Positions 24,184-33,435 of a DNA stretch of 64,000 nucleotides are shown here, one piece after another (the stretch's first letter is position 1; each line of letters starts with the position of its first letter). The notes beneath the pieces were generated by a model. That model had not been told where the DNA came from, made no database searches, and was given only the letters and a program-made list of their open reading frames with translations. This DNA is from an uncultured Roseibium sp. (GTDB lineage Bacteria > Pseudomonadota > Alphaproteobacteria > Rhizobiales > Stappiaceae), in contig NZ_CANMNP010000014.1 in NCBI RefSeq assembly GCF_947499295.1, positions 124,001 through 188,000 on the forward strand, in the 5' to 3' direction. The position numbers were made by a program, and so were the translations under genes.

Positions 24184-25065
24184 TTAGCGGGTCGGCACCG
24201 GTATCTCGCCCCGATAGTCGTAAAAACCACGTTGCGTCTTACGGCCCAACCAACCTGCCTCAACATACTTCACCAAAAGCGGGCAAGGTCTGTATTTGGT
24301 GTCTGCGAGGCCCTCATAAAGCACTTGCATGATGGATAGACAGGTGTCGAGGCCAATGAAATCCGCCAGCTGCAATGGCCCCATAGGGTGGTTGGCACCC
24401 AAGCGCATCGCCTTATCGATCGATTCAACCGAGCCAACGCCCTCATAAAGCGTATAAATCGCTTCGTTGATCATCGGCAGTAATATGCGGTTGACCATGA
24501 AGGCAGGAAAATCCTCGGCGACCGCAATCTGTTTGCCCAGGCGGTCACAGAAGGTCTTCGACGCCTCAAATGTTTCGTCTTCGGTGGCGATACCGCGGAC
24601 CAGCTCCACCAACTCCATCAGCGGAACCGGATTCATAAAATGAATGCCGATAAAGCGTTCCGGACGATCTGTCGTTGCTGCGAGGCGCGTAATGGAAATA
24701 GAAGATGTATTGGTTGCCAGAATGGCTTCCGGTTTCAGGATCGGGCAGAGCTGGGCAAAGATTTTCCGTTTGATCTGCTCGTTTTCCACCGCTGATTCAA
24801 TCACCAGATCGGCATCGGCAAGAAGATCGAGGTCTTCCACCGCCTTGATCCGGTTCAGTGCGGCATTGCGCTCTTCCTCGGTGATCTGGGATTTGGAAAC
24901 CTGGCGTGCCAGATTGCCATTGATCGATGCCAGTCCGGACTCAATCCGCTCCATGGAAATGTCGCTCAAACCGACGTCAAAGCCTGCAAGTGAACAGACA
25001 TGGGCAATGCCGCTGCCCATCTGACCTGAGCCGATCACGCCGACTTTTTTGATTTCGACTACCAT
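24184..25065 (-). CDS. 3-hydroxybutyryl-CoA dehydrogenase (3-hydroxyacyl-CoA dehydrogenase family)
   Basis: A 293-residue single-function dehydrogenase. The NAD-binding loop is GVIGSGQMGSGIAHV (9-23); catalytic residues lie in NTSSISIT and IHFMNPVPLMELVE (His near 140), with the C-terminal helix bundle ANHPMGPLQLADFIGLD. It interconverts 3-hydroxyacyl-CoA and acetoacyl-CoA. Its position next to etfAB and an acyl-CoA ligase points to a role in fatty or organic acid oxidation. Confidence 0.93.
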   Translation of the reverse strand: MVVEIKKVGVIGSGQMGSGIAHVCSLAGFDVGLSDISMERIESGLASINGNLARQVSKSQITEEERNAALNRIKAVEDLDLLADADLVIESAVENEQIKRKIFAQLCPILKPEAILATNTSSISITRLAATTDRPERFIGIHFMNPVPLMELVELVRGIATEDETFEASKTFCDRLGKQIAVAEDFPAFMVNRILLPMINEAIYTLYEGVGSVESIDKAMRLGANHPMGPLQLADFIGLDTCLSIMQVLYEGLADTKYRPCPLLVKYVEAGWLGRKTQRGFYDYRGEIPVPTR

Positions 25066-25147
25066 GCTGAAAATCCGATCGTTAAGTACATGCCTTCAAA
25101 GGCCGGGTTGCGGCTATTTTTGGCAAGTCTTGCGCCGAACAGCAAGA

Positions 25148-25181
25148 ACCCCGGAGTGAAAACCTTCATTCGCCCCGGGGT
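25148..25181 (-). terminator. Probable terminator after etfA
   Basis: On the minus strand ACCCCGG and CCGGGGT arms enclose a 20-base loop and are followed by TTCTTGCTGTT. It stands 24 bp beyond the etfA stop. The loop is long and the T-run impure, so strength is uncertain. Confidence 0.55.
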
Positions 25182-25204
25182 CCGTGTTCAATTTGCCGCA
25201 GGTC

Positions 25205-26137
25205 TTACTTAACGGCAGCCTCAAGTTCGGGCAGTACATCGAACAGATCCGCGACCAGGCCATAGTCGGCAACCTGGAATATCGGGGCCTCTTCGTCCTT
25301 GTTGATAGCAACGATCACCTTGGAGTCTTTCATGCCCGCAAGATGCTGTATTGCACCGGAAATTCCGCACGCAATATAAAGGTCCGGAGCGACGACCTTG
25401 CCGGTCTGGCCAACCTGCCAGTCGTTCGGAGCATAGCCTGCATCGACCGCAGCACGCGACGCGCCAACTGCCGCGCCGAGCGCATCGGCAACCGGCATGA
25501 TGACTTCCTGAAACTTTTCCTCAGATCCAAGCGCGCGGCCACCGGAAATGATGATTTTGGCGGATGTCAGCTCCGGACGATCAGATTTGGAAAGCTCTTC
25601 GCCAACAAACTCCGAAAGTCCTGAACCATCGGTGCCGGTGATCGATTCAACGGTTGCCGAACCACCTTCTTCAGCCGCGGCAAAAGTCGATGTTCTAACG
25701 GTGATCACCTTTTTGGAATCACCTGACTTGACCGTTTGAATGGCATTTCCGGCGTAGATCGGACGCTCGAACGTCTCTGCGTCGACAACTGCAGTGATAT
25801 CCGAGATCTGCATCACGTCCAGAAGGGCGGCGACACGCGGCAAAGTGTTTTTGCCGTTGGCAGTTGCAGGTGCAACGATCGCTTCATAGTCGCCTGCAAG
25901 ACCGACTATCAGGTCTGCAGTCGGCTCAGCCAGCTGGTGCTCGAGCGCATCACTCTCCGCAACCAAGACCTTCGCGGCACCGGTCAGCTTGGCAGCTTCC
26001 TCGGCCACGGACTGGACGCCTTTGCCGGCAACCAGAATGTGGACATCCGCACCCAGCGCAACGGCAGCAGTAAGTGCTTTTGCGGTCGCGTCATTCAGTG
26101 CGCCACCGGCATGTTCAGCCACAAGAAGTGTTGTCAT
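25205..26137 (-). CDS. etfA: Electron transfer flavoprotein alpha subunit
   Basis: A 310-residue FAD-binding subunit. The C-terminal FAD domain shows [37 protein letters not shown] and the ending [21 protein letters not shown]. With EtfB it passes electrons from acyl-CoA and other flavin dehydrogenases to ETF-ubiquinone oxidoreductase. etfB is 24 bp upstream, so the pair is cotranscribed. Confidence 0.96.
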   Translation of the reverse strand: MTTLLVAEHAGGALNDATAKALTAAVALGADVHILVAGKGVQSVAEEAAKLTGAAKVLVAESDALEHQLAEPTADLIVGLAGDYEAIVAPATANGKNTLPRVAALLDVMQISDITAVVDAETFERPIYAGNAIQTVKSGDSKKVITVRTSTFAAAEEGGSATVESITGTDGSGLSEFVGEELSKSDRPELTSAKIIISGGRALGSEEKFQEVIMPVADALGAAVGASRAAVDAGYAPNDWQVGQTGKVVAPDLYIACGISGAIQHLAGMKDSKVIVAINKDEEAPIFQVADYGLVADLFDVLPELEAAVK

Positions 26138-26161
26138 TGTTTTTTCCTCCTGCGACGGGCC

Positions 26162-26911
26162 TTAAAGGACACCGGCTTCGTTCTTGAGTTTTTCGACGAG
26201 CTCACCAACAGATCCGACTTTGATACCGGCTTCGCGTCCGGCAGGTTCCGTAGTTGTAACCACGGTCAGGCGCGGAGTGACGTCAACGCCATAGTCATCG
26301 GGCGACTTCTCATCGATAGGCTTTTTCTTTGCCTTCATGATGTTCGGCAATGACGCATAGCGTGGCTCGTTCAAACGCAGATCGGTCGTCACGATAGCCG
26401 GCAGTTTCAGCTTGACCGTCTGCAAACCACCGTCAACTTCGCGTGTCACGTTAACCGTGCCTTCGCCGAGATCGAGTTCGGAGGCAAAGGTTCCCTGGCT
26501 CCAGCCCAGAAGGGCCGCAAGCATCTGGCCGGTTTGATTGCAATCGTCATCAATGGCCTGTTTGCCGAGGATCACGAGTCCAGGCTCTTCGGCTTCAACA
26601 ATACCCTTGAGGATTTTGGCAACTGCCAGAGGCTCTGTCGTTTCGTCGGTTTTAACCAGAATTCCCCGGTCTGCGCCCATTGCCAATCCTGTTCGCAAGG
26701 TCTCGGTCGCCTGCTGCGGTCCGACGGATACGACAACGACTTCGCTGGCTTTCCCGGCTTCCTTCAGACGAAGAGCCTCTTCGACAGAAATTTCATCAAA
26801 CGGGTTCATGGACATCTTGACGTTGGCAAGATCGACGCCCGAACCATCCGCCTTGACGCGGACTTTAACGTTGTAGTCGATGACCCGTTTCACGGGTACG
26901 AGGATTTTCAT
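26162..26911 (-). CDS. etfB: Electron transfer flavoprotein beta subunit
   Basis: A 249-residue AMP-binding subunit. It begins [20 protein letters not shown] and carries the ETF-beta signature in [31 protein letters not shown] (near residue 160-190), including the recognition-loop region. First gene of the etfBA operon; a 3-hydroxyacyl-CoA dehydrogenase and an acyl-CoA ligase follow. Confidence 0.96.
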   Translation of the reverse strand: MKILVPVKRVIDYNVKVRVKADGSGVDLANVKMSMNPFDEISVEEALRLKEAGKASEVVVVSVGPQQATETLRTGLAMGADRGILVKTDETTEPLAVAKILKGIVEAEEPGLVILGKQAIDDDCNQTGQMLAALLGWSQGTFASELDLGEGTVNVTREVDGGLQTVKLKLPAIVTTDLRLNEPRYASLPNIMKAKKKPIDEKSPDDYGVDVTPRLTVVTTTEPAGREAGIKVGSVGELVEKLKNEAGVL

Positions 26912-27250
26912 TTGGTCTCAACCTCTTGCTGGGCCGGCTTTCACCGCACCGCATTATGCAGGCCAGTCCGCTCCGTTGACGTAGGGTCACAAACGGCGGA
27001 AACAAGCCAATCGTGGCGCATGGCGGGGGACGGTACTGACCAGCGAGGCAGCTGTCAATTGCGCTATTTGGTCTAAACGGGCAAATTGCCGGGCATAGAA
27101 AAACACGCGTCGCAATGATGATAGTTCAACGGTGCGAAACAGCAGCGAAATTCGTTCAAAAACACCACTTATCGCCCGCCGGACCCGTTGATGCACGAGG
27201 TCGGGACACGGTTGCCGTTCGCGGACACCAGGGGATTTTCATTCAGAAAA
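26912..27250. other. Intergenic region between etfB and the anti-sigma gene
   Basis: About 339 bp, minus-strand genes on both sides. It should hold the etfBA promoter. Short open frames exist on both strands but lack ribosome-binding sites and any recognisable content. No clear terminator for the anti-sigma gene was found. Confidence 0.5.
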
Positions 27251-27949
27251 TCAGATCCCTGAAGATCGGGGTGAAAAGTTATCGGAAATCGGCTCGGCAA
27301 ATACAGTTGTCCAGGTTCCATTCGCGTCCCGGCATGCGGTTCCACGGATAGATAGATCGAGGCCGCCAAAGGTTGTTTCTCGAATGTACTGCCGGCACCA
27401 GTGCCCACTTTTGCTTCGATAAGTTTTGATCGGCGTCAGAATCTCACTCCAATTGCCTTCTTGCCCGACAAAAACCGGCTCACCGCTGACCTTGGTCTCC
27501 AGCGCCTCTTGAACGGATTGTGCAAGCAACATCCGTTCGGTTTCCATATGCGCGGCGAGCGACGCGACAGCATCATCCATACGGGATTGCATCCAGAAAT
27601 TCGTGAAGGCGAACGTACCGGCAACGAGGATCAGCGCTGCGGCAACCTGGACAAGCGACCCCGTCCAGGATGTGAAACCCGGACGTGAAGAACCGACGCC
27701 CCGCTTTGCGAACTCCCGATCAATCAGACCTTGAAAACGTTCCATGCTTTCGTCCGGAATTGCCGAAGGCATCGCGTTCTGCAAAAAGAAATCATCCCGA
27801 GACACCAGACGAAGCAACTCTTCGCCTTTGGGAGATTGCCGAATGTCAGAAAGCAATTCGGCTCTGTCTTCGTCGCCAACTTCCCGATCGAGGATCTTGC
27901 CGATTTTCTCGACGAGGGCGATCTGTTCGCGCTTTTCTTCAAGTGTCAC
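27251..27949 (-). CDS. Membrane anti-sigma factor with a C-terminal surface-antigen-like domain
   Basis: A 232-residue protein. Residues 1-85 are cytoplasmic and charged, one helix spans the membrane (about 98-118, SLVQVAAALILVAGTFAFTNF), and a periplasmic coil leads to a C-terminal domain (about 165-215) with WSEI, PIKTYRSKSGHWCRQY and RGTACRDANGTW; C185 and C206 may pair. This domain resembles the 17-kDa surface antigen type and recurs in the lipoprotein at 29150-29533. The GTG start (27949) overlaps the sigma-factor stop (GTGA) and has GGAGG six bases upstream. Anti-sigma function is inferred from this coupling and topology. Confidence 0.78.
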   Translation of the reverse strand: MTLEEKREQIALVEKIGKILDREVGDEDRAELLSDIRQSPKGEELLRLVSRDDFFLQNAMPSAIPDESMERFQGLIDREFAKRGVGSSRPGFTSWTGSLVQVAAALILVAGTFAFTNFWMQSRMDDAVASLAAHMETERMLLAQSVQEALETKVSGEPVFVGQEGNWSEILTPIKTYRSKSGHWCRQYIRETTFGGLDLSIRGTACRDANGTWTTVFAEPISDNFSPRSSGI

Positions 27950-28473
27950 AACACACCTCCGGGCATGCTTTGCATAGCAATCTCTGGTGCGGAATCGTCC
28001 GTTTCCAGCCATTCTCGCAATTTTAATCTCGCTCGTGCAAGCCGGCTGGTAACCGTCCCGATTGGGACGCCAAGCTCAGCAGCAACGTCTTTGTAACTCT
28101 GGCCTTCAACGGCAATCTTCAAAAGAACTTCTCGATTGTCTTCATCCAATCTGCCGATAAAGTCCCTCACTTTCTGCAATTCAAGGCTACTGGCCGCCGC
28201 CTTCGCGCCGTCGTAACTCTCTTCAAAGTCAAGCATTGCCAGATCGAACAACCTGGCCCGGTTCGCAGAATCCCTCACGGAGTTGAAATAGTGATTCTGC
28301 AGGATCCGGAACATCCAACTGTCCAGGCGGGTTGCCGGGTCAAACTGGTCCAATGACCGTATTGCGCGCTCACACGTCGTCTGCACCAGATCGTCTGCCT
28401 GATCCGGATTTCGGCACAGCCGCAATGCAAAACTCCTCAGCTTGGGGAGCAGACGGATCATCTCCGTCTTCAT
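27946..28473 (-). CDS. ECF (sigma-70 family) RNA polymerase sigma factor
   Basis: A 175-residue sigma factor with region 2 (LRSFALRLCRNPDQADDLVQTTCERAI, then SWMFRILQNHYFNSVRD) and region 4 (REVLLKIAVEGQSYKDVAAELGVPIGTVTSRLARARLKL). The ATG at 28473 is used because AGAAG stands five bases before it; the upstream TTG is less likely. It overlaps its probable anti-sigma factor by 4 bases. The divergent genes at 28664-29533 are candidate targets. I see no phyR or nepR nearby, so it is not the general stress sigma factor EcfG by context. Confidence 0.92.
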   Translation of the reverse strand: MKTEMIRLLPKLRSFALRLCRNPDQADDLVQTTCERAIRSLDQFDPATRLDSWMFRILQNHYFNSVRDSANRARLFDLAMLDFEESYDGAKAAASSLELQKVRDFIGRLDEDNREVLLKIAVEGQSYKDVAAELGVPIGTVTSRLARARLKLREWLETDDSAPEIAMQSMPGGVL

Positions 28474-28663
28474 ATTATCTTCTGGCAAGAAGTTCTCCGC
28501 AAAACCGCTCTCGAGGTTACAACACGTGATGAAAACTTTTGATCCCGACTTTTTTTGGACATTCTTCGGGAAGAAAGAAGAACACTCACGTGTTATGGAG
28601 GAAAAGGCACGGAATCGCTCTCAATATTGTCCGCGCAAGAGAACCGCATAGAAACCTGATCCT

Positions 28664-29128
28664 ATGAAACACACCCGCCAGAAAACATTGCCAGATTGCC
28701 TCTCTGCGATGTTCCGCGTGCTTCCGGGCATTGCGGCCTCGATGCTGGTATTCTCTGTCGCCTTTTTCAACCCCCTCTTCGATGTTAAAAACACCGATTC
28801 TGCTTTCGCTAAGTCGGGTGACGACAAGAGTAGCCGTAGTGACAAGAGCGATCGTGGCAGCGATCGCAACGACAAGGGCGGCGGCGGCAATAGCGGTGGT
28901 GGCGGCAATAGCGGTGGCGGTAAAAGCGACCGCTCAGACGATAGGAGCGAAAGCTCCGGCAATAGTGGGAATTCAGGTTCACAAAATTCTGCCTCACAAA
29001 AGCCAGGATCTGGAGGTCTGCTTAATCGCGTGTTTCGTGATGAGCGTTTCAATGGCAACAGCGAACAATCCGGTGGGTCGCTGTCGGAGCGCGAAGAACG
29101 CGAAGCGATACAAAACGGTTGGCAGTAG
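28664..29128 (+). CDS. Secreted Ser/Gly/Asp-rich low-complexity protein
   Basis: A 154-residue protein of unknown function. A long N-terminal signal (hydrophobic core about 20-38, SAFA-K cleavage near 49) leads into a low-complexity region of about 65 residues made of S, G, D, K, R and N (for example NDKGGGGNSGGGGNSGGG), then a short conserved-looking tail GGLLNRVFRDERFN...REEREAIQNGWQ. No cysteine in the mature part. It is divergent from the sigma/anti-sigma pair and 21 bp ahead of the lipoprotein gene. Confidence 0.7.
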   Translation: MKHTRQKTLPDCLSAMFRVLPGIAASMLVFSVAFFNPLFDVKNTDSAFAKSGDDKSSRSDKSDRGSDRNDKGGGGNSGGGGNSGGGKSDRSDDRSESSGNSGNSGSQNSASQKPGSGGLLNRVFRDERFNGNSEQSGGSLSEREEREAIQNGWQ

Positions 29129-29149
29129 ATCCAAGAGGCAGGATCGGCT

Positions 29150-29533
29150 TTGAAAATTTTGAATGCGGGGCTCCACACGAAGGGGCCTGTCTTTTTTTGC
29201 TTGTTACTTTCAGCAGCGGGCTGCAATTCAGGGGCCGTGTCCAATACACCTGACGTGACTACCCCAGCTGTCGGATTGCAGTCGTCCGACCGATCCCTCG
29301 CCCAACAGAACCTGCAAGCGGTCCTGGAAAGCTCTTTGTCCGGAAAATCGCAAAGCTGGCAGAATCCGCAAAGCGGCGCGCGCGGATCAGCAACTCCATT
29401 GAAGACATGGAAGACGACCGAGGGAACTTATTGCCGCTCGTACAAGGAAAGTATCCGACTGGCATCAGGAGAATCCATCGATCGTGATGGCGTTGCCTGC
29501 CGTTCATCGGATGCTGTTTGGCAGTCAACTTAA
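29150..29533 (+). CDS. Lipoprotein with 17-kDa surface-antigen-like domain
   Basis: A 127-residue lipoprotein: signal ending LLLSAAGC with lipidated C25, then a linker, then a C-terminal domain (about 67-125) reading SWQNPQSGARGSATPLKTW, TYCRSYKES, DGVACRSSDAVWQ. The two domain cysteines (C94 and C117) and the surrounding pattern match the end of the anti-sigma factor at 27251-27949. The TTG start has AGGA six bases upstream, and no in-frame ATG is near. Probably cotranscribed with the low-complexity secreted protein. Confidence 0.75.
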   Translation: MKILNAGLHTKGPVFFCLLLSAAGCNSGAVSNTPDVTTPAVGLQSSDRSLAQQNLQAVLESSLSGKSQSWQNPQSGARGSATPLKTWKTTEGTYCRSYKESIRLASGESIDRDGVACRSSDAVWQST

Positions 29534-29543
29534 GGCGAACACC

Positions 29544-30236
29544 TCACGACAAGGCCTGGTCAAAAAGCTTGACTCCCTTGCGACGAAAAAACAGCACGAG
29601 GATGGCGCCGGCTATCAGACCGCCAACATGCGCAATCCAGGCCACCTCGCTCTCGGCCGCTGCCAGCACATTGTAAAACTGATAAAGCACCCAGGCACCG
29701 AGCAACCACATTGCAGACAGGCGTAAGGGGATGCGGCCGAGCACAAGGACCCACACCTTGACCCTGGGATGAAGCATCAGATAGGCGGCCACAACTCCGG
29801 ACACTGCACCTGACGCCCCAATGAGTGGTACCTCGGAGTTGGCGTCCAGAGCCGCGTAGAGAAACCCCGAAAATGCCGCGCAAATCAGGTAGAACAGCAA
29901 GTACCGAAAATGACCCATGGCATCTTCGACATTGTCACCGAACACCCATAGGAACAGCATGTTTCCGACGAGGTGCATGATACCACCGTGCAGGAAGGCG
30001 TATGTCACGATGGACGTCCATTCCGGTAACAGCTGAAACTGAGGCGCCAGTTCGCGGATATCGAAAAGCACCACTGGGATCAATCCAAGTGAATAGGAAG
30101 CAGCAGCTACGGCTTCCTGTGCGCCGGCGCCCTGAAAAAACACGAATATCAGGACGTTAAGAGCAATAAGTGTGAGATTGACATAAGGGATTGGGACATG
30201 AATCCGCCGGTTGTGATCATAGACCGGAATGAACAT
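29544..30236 (-). CDS. Rhomboid-family intramembrane serine protease
   Basis: A 230-residue protein with six or seven hydrophobic helices. The nucleophile is S142 in LIGASGAVSG and the catalytic histidine is H203 in WIAHVGGLIAG; HGGIMHLVGNMLFLWVFGDNVED carries the conserved His/Asn region. Rhomboids cut transmembrane segments of other proteins. The substrate is unknown. It is convergent with the lipoprotein gene, only 10 bp away, and follows the cobalamin adenosyltransferase gene by 35 bp. Confidence 0.93.
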   Translation of the reverse strand: MFIPVYDHNRRIHVPIPYVNLTLIALNVLIFVFFQGAGAQEAVAAASYSLGLIPVVLFDIRELAPQFQLLPEWTSIVTYAFLHGGIMHLVGNMLFLWVFGDNVEDAMGHFRYLLFYLICAAFSGFLYAALDANSEVPLIGASGAVSGVVAAYLMLHPRVKVWVLVLGRIPLRLSAMWLLGAWVLYQFYNVLAAAESEVAWIAHVGGLIAGAILVLFFRRKGVKLFDQALS

Positions 30237-30271
30237 GCCCCGATGCCTTTCGTTATGTGCGTCTTTTTCTA

Positions 30272-30847
30272 TTAGCGATTTTGACCTGGAACCCAGAGAA
30301 CATCCCGTTCTCCTTTATCGTTCAGGTACCGTGACGCTACGAAAAAATAGTCAGACAGGCGGTTCATATACCTGACCGCCGCGGGATTGATCTGCTCCAC
30401 GGTCGAGAGTTCGACCATAAGCCGTTCCGCCCGACGCGATACTGTTCGAGCAAGATGAAGATGCGCCGACGCCGGGCTCCCGCCCGGCAGCACGAAGGAA
30501 CGGAGAGGAGACAGATCCTTGTTCAGCTCGTCAATCGCGTCTTCGAGTGCTTTCACTTGCACATCGCTGATCCGCAAAGGTTCATAACCAAGATCCTGAT
30601 CTGTCTCAGGAGTTGCCAGATCTGCACCCAGATCGAATAGATCGTTCTGGATACGGCCAAGAACGATATCAACCTCTTGAGCGCTATCTCCGGTATGCAG
30701 ACGAATCAGGCCAACGACAGCATTGGTTTCATCTACCGTTCCGTATGACTCGATCCGCAAATCATTTTTCGGCCGGCGCTCGCCAGACCCAAGAGCCGTC
30801 GTACCGTCGTCACCCGTTTTTGTGTAGATCTTGTTTAAAACAACCAT
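30272..30847 (-). CDS. Cob(I)alamin adenosyltransferase, PduO type
   Basis: A 191-residue enzyme that transfers adenosyl from ATP to cob(I)alamin. Start block KIYTKTGDDGTTALGSGERRPK, then ESYGTVDETNAVVGLIR, RTVSRRAERLMVEL and LNRLSDYFF-like NRLSDYFFVASRYLN are the PduO (MMAB) signatures. The ATG at 30847 is preferred over a longer frame that would overlap the HIG1-like gene. That gene lies 37 bp upstream on the same strand. Confidence 0.92.
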   Translation of the reverse strand: MVVLNKIYTKTGDDGTTALGSGERRPKNDLRIESYGTVDETNAVVGLIRLHTGDSAQEVDIVLGRIQNDLFDLGADLATPETDQDLGYEPLRISDVQVKALEDAIDELNKDLSPLRSFVLPGGSPASAHLHLARTVSRRAERLMVELSTVEQINPAAVRYMNRLSDYFFVASRYLNDKGERDVLWVPGQNR

Positions 30848-30884
30848 TTTGAATGCCCTTGGATGTTGCTTCTGCGGTCGTTTT

Positions 30885-31082
30885 CTAGCGACCGGACCCG
30901 AAGAAATAGAGCCCACCCATCACCAGGACAATCACCAGGAACTGCAAACCGACACGCCAACGCATCAGCATTTGCGAACGATTGGCGGGACCGTTTCGAA
31001 ACATGTTCCAAAGTCCGGCAAACAGAACCAGGGCTACGGCCGCCATGCCAACGGGAATGAGTGCATTAATGACACCAGCCAT
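30885..31082 (-). CDS. Small twin-transmembrane protein, HIG1-like
   Basis: A 65-residue protein with two hydrophobic helices (about 5-27 and 45-62) joined by NMFRNGPANRSQMLMRWRVGLQF. The MRWRVGLQ segment between the helices is the HIG1 (hypoxia-induced gene 1) motif. In mitochondria and alphaproteobacteria such proteins associate with cytochrome oxidase or respiratory supercomplexes. Placement ahead of the cobalamin adenosyltransferase gene recurs in related bacteria as far as I know. Confidence 0.82.
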   Translation of the reverse strand: MAGVINALIPVGMAAVALVLFAGLWNMFRNGPANRSQMLMRWRVGLQFLVIVLVMGGLYFFGSGR

Positions 31083-31138
31083 CTTGTTAGTCCTCTTTCA
31101 GCGCGATGACCCGGCAACTCCGGACCCCACGTCGCGCA

Positions 31139-32011
31139 CTATTCTTCATTGTCAGCAGCCCGAATGCAGAACCGGTCCAGCAGACCCGTAGGCAACACAC
31201 GTTTTGCCACCGCCATGACTTTTGTCGGTATGGTGACATGATACCGCGCTTTGGGCCGGTTGGCCTCAACCGCATGAATCAATTTCTTTACCACCGCCTC
31301 AGGCGGCAGTTTGAATGGTCCCGGCTCACCTGCTTCCATACGGACCCGGCGTTTCTCGTAGGTGTTACGATGGACGGAGGCCTCGAGACCAGTTTCACCG
31401 ATCCAAAGATCGAAATTCGCAAGGGCATTTTCCGTGAACCTTGTACCGATTGGCCCCGGCTCTATCAGGCTCACATGAATACCCGTTCCCATTAATTCCT
31501 GCCGCAACGTGTCTGTATACGCTTCCAGAGCGAATTTGCTGGCCGTATAAGCACCGCGATACTTCAGTGCGACAAAGCCAAGCACTGAAGAACACTGCAC
31601 GATCCGACCGCCACCATTTGCGCGCATCGCAGGAATCAAACGCTTTGTCAGATCATGCCAACCTATGAAATTGGCCTCGAACAGCGCCCTCATCGCCTCC
31701 GTCGGGATGTCCTCGAGTGCCCCGGGCACAGCGTAGGCACCGTTGTTGAATACGGCATCCAGTTTATGGTCGGTCAGTTGCAGAACACTGTTGGCTGCCG
31801 TCTCGATGCTGTTCGGGTCTTCGTAGTCCAGACGCAGGGCTTCAAACCCTTCTTCGGCCAACCGGTCGACATCATCCTGACGCCGAGCTGTGGCGAAGAC
31901 GCGCCAGTTCCGCCCACGCAGGATATGGGCCGACACGGCACCGATACCGGAAGAGCATCCGGTTATTAGGATCGACCGATGCCTCGGGAAACTCTCTGGA
32001 TAGTCAATCAT
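31139..32011 (-). CDS. Short-chain dehydrogenase/reductase (SDR)
   Basis: A 290-residue classical SDR. The cofactor loop is ITGCSSGIGAVSA (16-28), the NNGAYAVPG segment is the NAG motif variant, and the active-site tyrosine/lysine are in YTASKFALEAY (Y-x3-K). The arginine-rich cofactor end (ATARRQDDVDRL) favours NADP. Substrate unknown. The gene stands on the minus strand just after a UbiH-like gene (48 bp gap). Confidence 0.9.
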   Translation of the reverse strand: MIDYPESFPRHRSILITGCSSGIGAVSAHILRGRNWRVFATARRQDDVDRLAEEGFEALRLDYEDPNSIETAANSVLQLTDHKLDAVFNNGAYAVPGALEDIPTEAMRALFEANFIGWHDLTKRLIPAMRANGGGRIVQCSSVLGFVALKYRGAYTASKFALEAYTDTLRQELMGTGIHVSLIEPGPIGTRFTENALANFDLWIGETGLEASVHRNTYEKRRVRMEAGEPGPFKLPPEAVVKKLIHAVEANRPKARYHVTIPTKVMAVAKRVLPTGLLDRFCIRAADNEE

Positions 32012-32058
32012 TCAAATAAAAACCCGGCGCCCAGCAGACCTTACCAGGCAATGTCCTA

Positions 32059-33297
32059 TCAGATTGGCTCACCGGAAAGCAATTTGGGAACAGGTCCCGC
32101 AAACCCGGCTGCTTCCTTGATAAACTGTGTCTTGATGCCGGGCATGCGATCCACCAGGCCAAGTCCAAAATCCCGGAACGCCCGCAGAACGTCATTATCG
32201 TTGGAAAACAGGCGATTGAGAACGTCAGTCACGACGCCCATCTGGAATGTATCGAATCGGCGCCAACGCTGATAACGCTCAAGAATATCGAGACCACCGG
32301 GATCCTGCCCAAGACGGCGCGCATCGACGACCACTTCCGCAAGCGCGGCAACATCCTTGAACCCAAGGTTCAGACCTTGTCCCGCGATCGGGTGTATACC
32401 ATGCGCAGCGTCCCCGATCAGCGCAAATCGCGGATTGACGAAGTCGCGCGCCAGTTTCAGTCCAAGCGGATAAGCGCGCCGCGGGCCATCAACTTCGAGT
32501 GTACCGAGGTGATGTCCGAAACGACGCTCAAGTTCGAGTTCGAATGTAAACTCATCAGATCGCACAAGTCTGTCGGCATCAGAGGTTTTTTCGGTCCAGA
32601 CAAGCGATGACCTGTTACCGGGAAGCGGAAGGATGGCGAAGGGGCCAGCGGGGAGGAAGTGTTCTTCAGCCCGGCCGTTGTGAGGTCGCTCATGCTTGAC
32701 GGTGGTGACAATACCCGATTGCCCGTAGTCCCAGTTCACCGTTCGGATACCTGCCAGGTCACGAAGCTTGGAGCGAACGCCATCGGCCGCGACGAGAAGC
32801 CGGCTTTTCAAAATGGTGCCGTCCGCCAGCTCAAGTTCGACATGATCCGGATGTGTTCGGAAGGTATCCGCCGTTCCTGGAGCAAAGAATTTCACACCCA
32901 GTTTCTTTGCAGCCTTGTAGAGCGCCGGCATCATCACGCCATTGGGCATCATGTGAGCAAAAGGCTCACCTTCTGTCGCTTCACCGTCGAAAGTTAGAAA
33001 AACCGGTCGAACCGCATCGCGTAATTTGCTGTCGGTGACGATCATTTCGTTGATTGGTTGCGATTCGGCTTCGATTTTCGGCCAGACGCCAAGTTGCGTC
33101 AGCATCCGGGATGCAGCAGCGGCGATTGCCGAGGCACGCGGGTCATTGTGCAACTGATCCATAGGTTTCGGGTCGACAATGGCGCAATTGATGCTCTCGT
33201 CGCCTTGCTTGAGTGCTACCGCCAGCGACAGGCCCACATACCCGCCACCCGCGATAACAACATCAAACATATCGGCAGCGCTTATACGTTTCGCCAT
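32059..33297 (-). CDS. UbiH/UbiF/COQ6-family FAD-dependent hydroxylase (ubiquinone biosynthesis)
   Basis: A 412-residue flavin monooxygenase. The FAD loop is VVIAGGGYVGLSLAVAL (14-30); the second FAD motif GDAAHGIHPIAGQGLNLGFKD is near residue 300, and the central ADGVRSKLRDLAGI block near 190. Enzymes of this family hydroxylate the ubiquinone ring. Which ring position is modified cannot be read from sequence. The ATG at 33297 has GGGAG seven bases upstream. It is divergent from tesB. Confidence 0.9.
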   Translation of the reverse strand: MAKRISAADMFDVVIAGGGYVGLSLAVALKQGDESINCAIVDPKPMDQLHNDPRASAIAAAASRMLTQLGVWPKIEAESQPINEMIVTDSKLRDAVRPVFLTFDGEATEGEPFAHMMPNGVMMPALYKAAKKLGVKFFAPGTADTFRTHPDHVELELADGTILKSRLLVAADGVRSKLRDLAGIRTVNWDYGQSGIVTTVKHERPHNGRAEEHFLPAGPFAILPLPGNRSSLVWTEKTSDADRLVRSDEFTFELELERRFGHHLGTLEVDGPRRAYPLGLKLARDFVNPRFALIGDAAHGIHPIAGQGLNLGFKDVAALAEVVVDARRLGQDPGGLDILERYQRWRRFDTFQMGVVTDVLNRLFSNDNDVLRAFRDFGLGLVDRMPGIKTQFIKEAAGFAGPVPKLLSGEPI

Positions 33298-33435
33298 TCA
33301 ATTACTCCCCGCCCCGGTTTCCCCTAGGACATCTTGACTTTAACGTCAGGTCCCGTCCAAGACTGGACCTGAAAACTCGCCGAGGCCACTTTCAGGCCCA
33401 CCTTTTCGGCACATTATGTAACAAGGATCGCGCCG

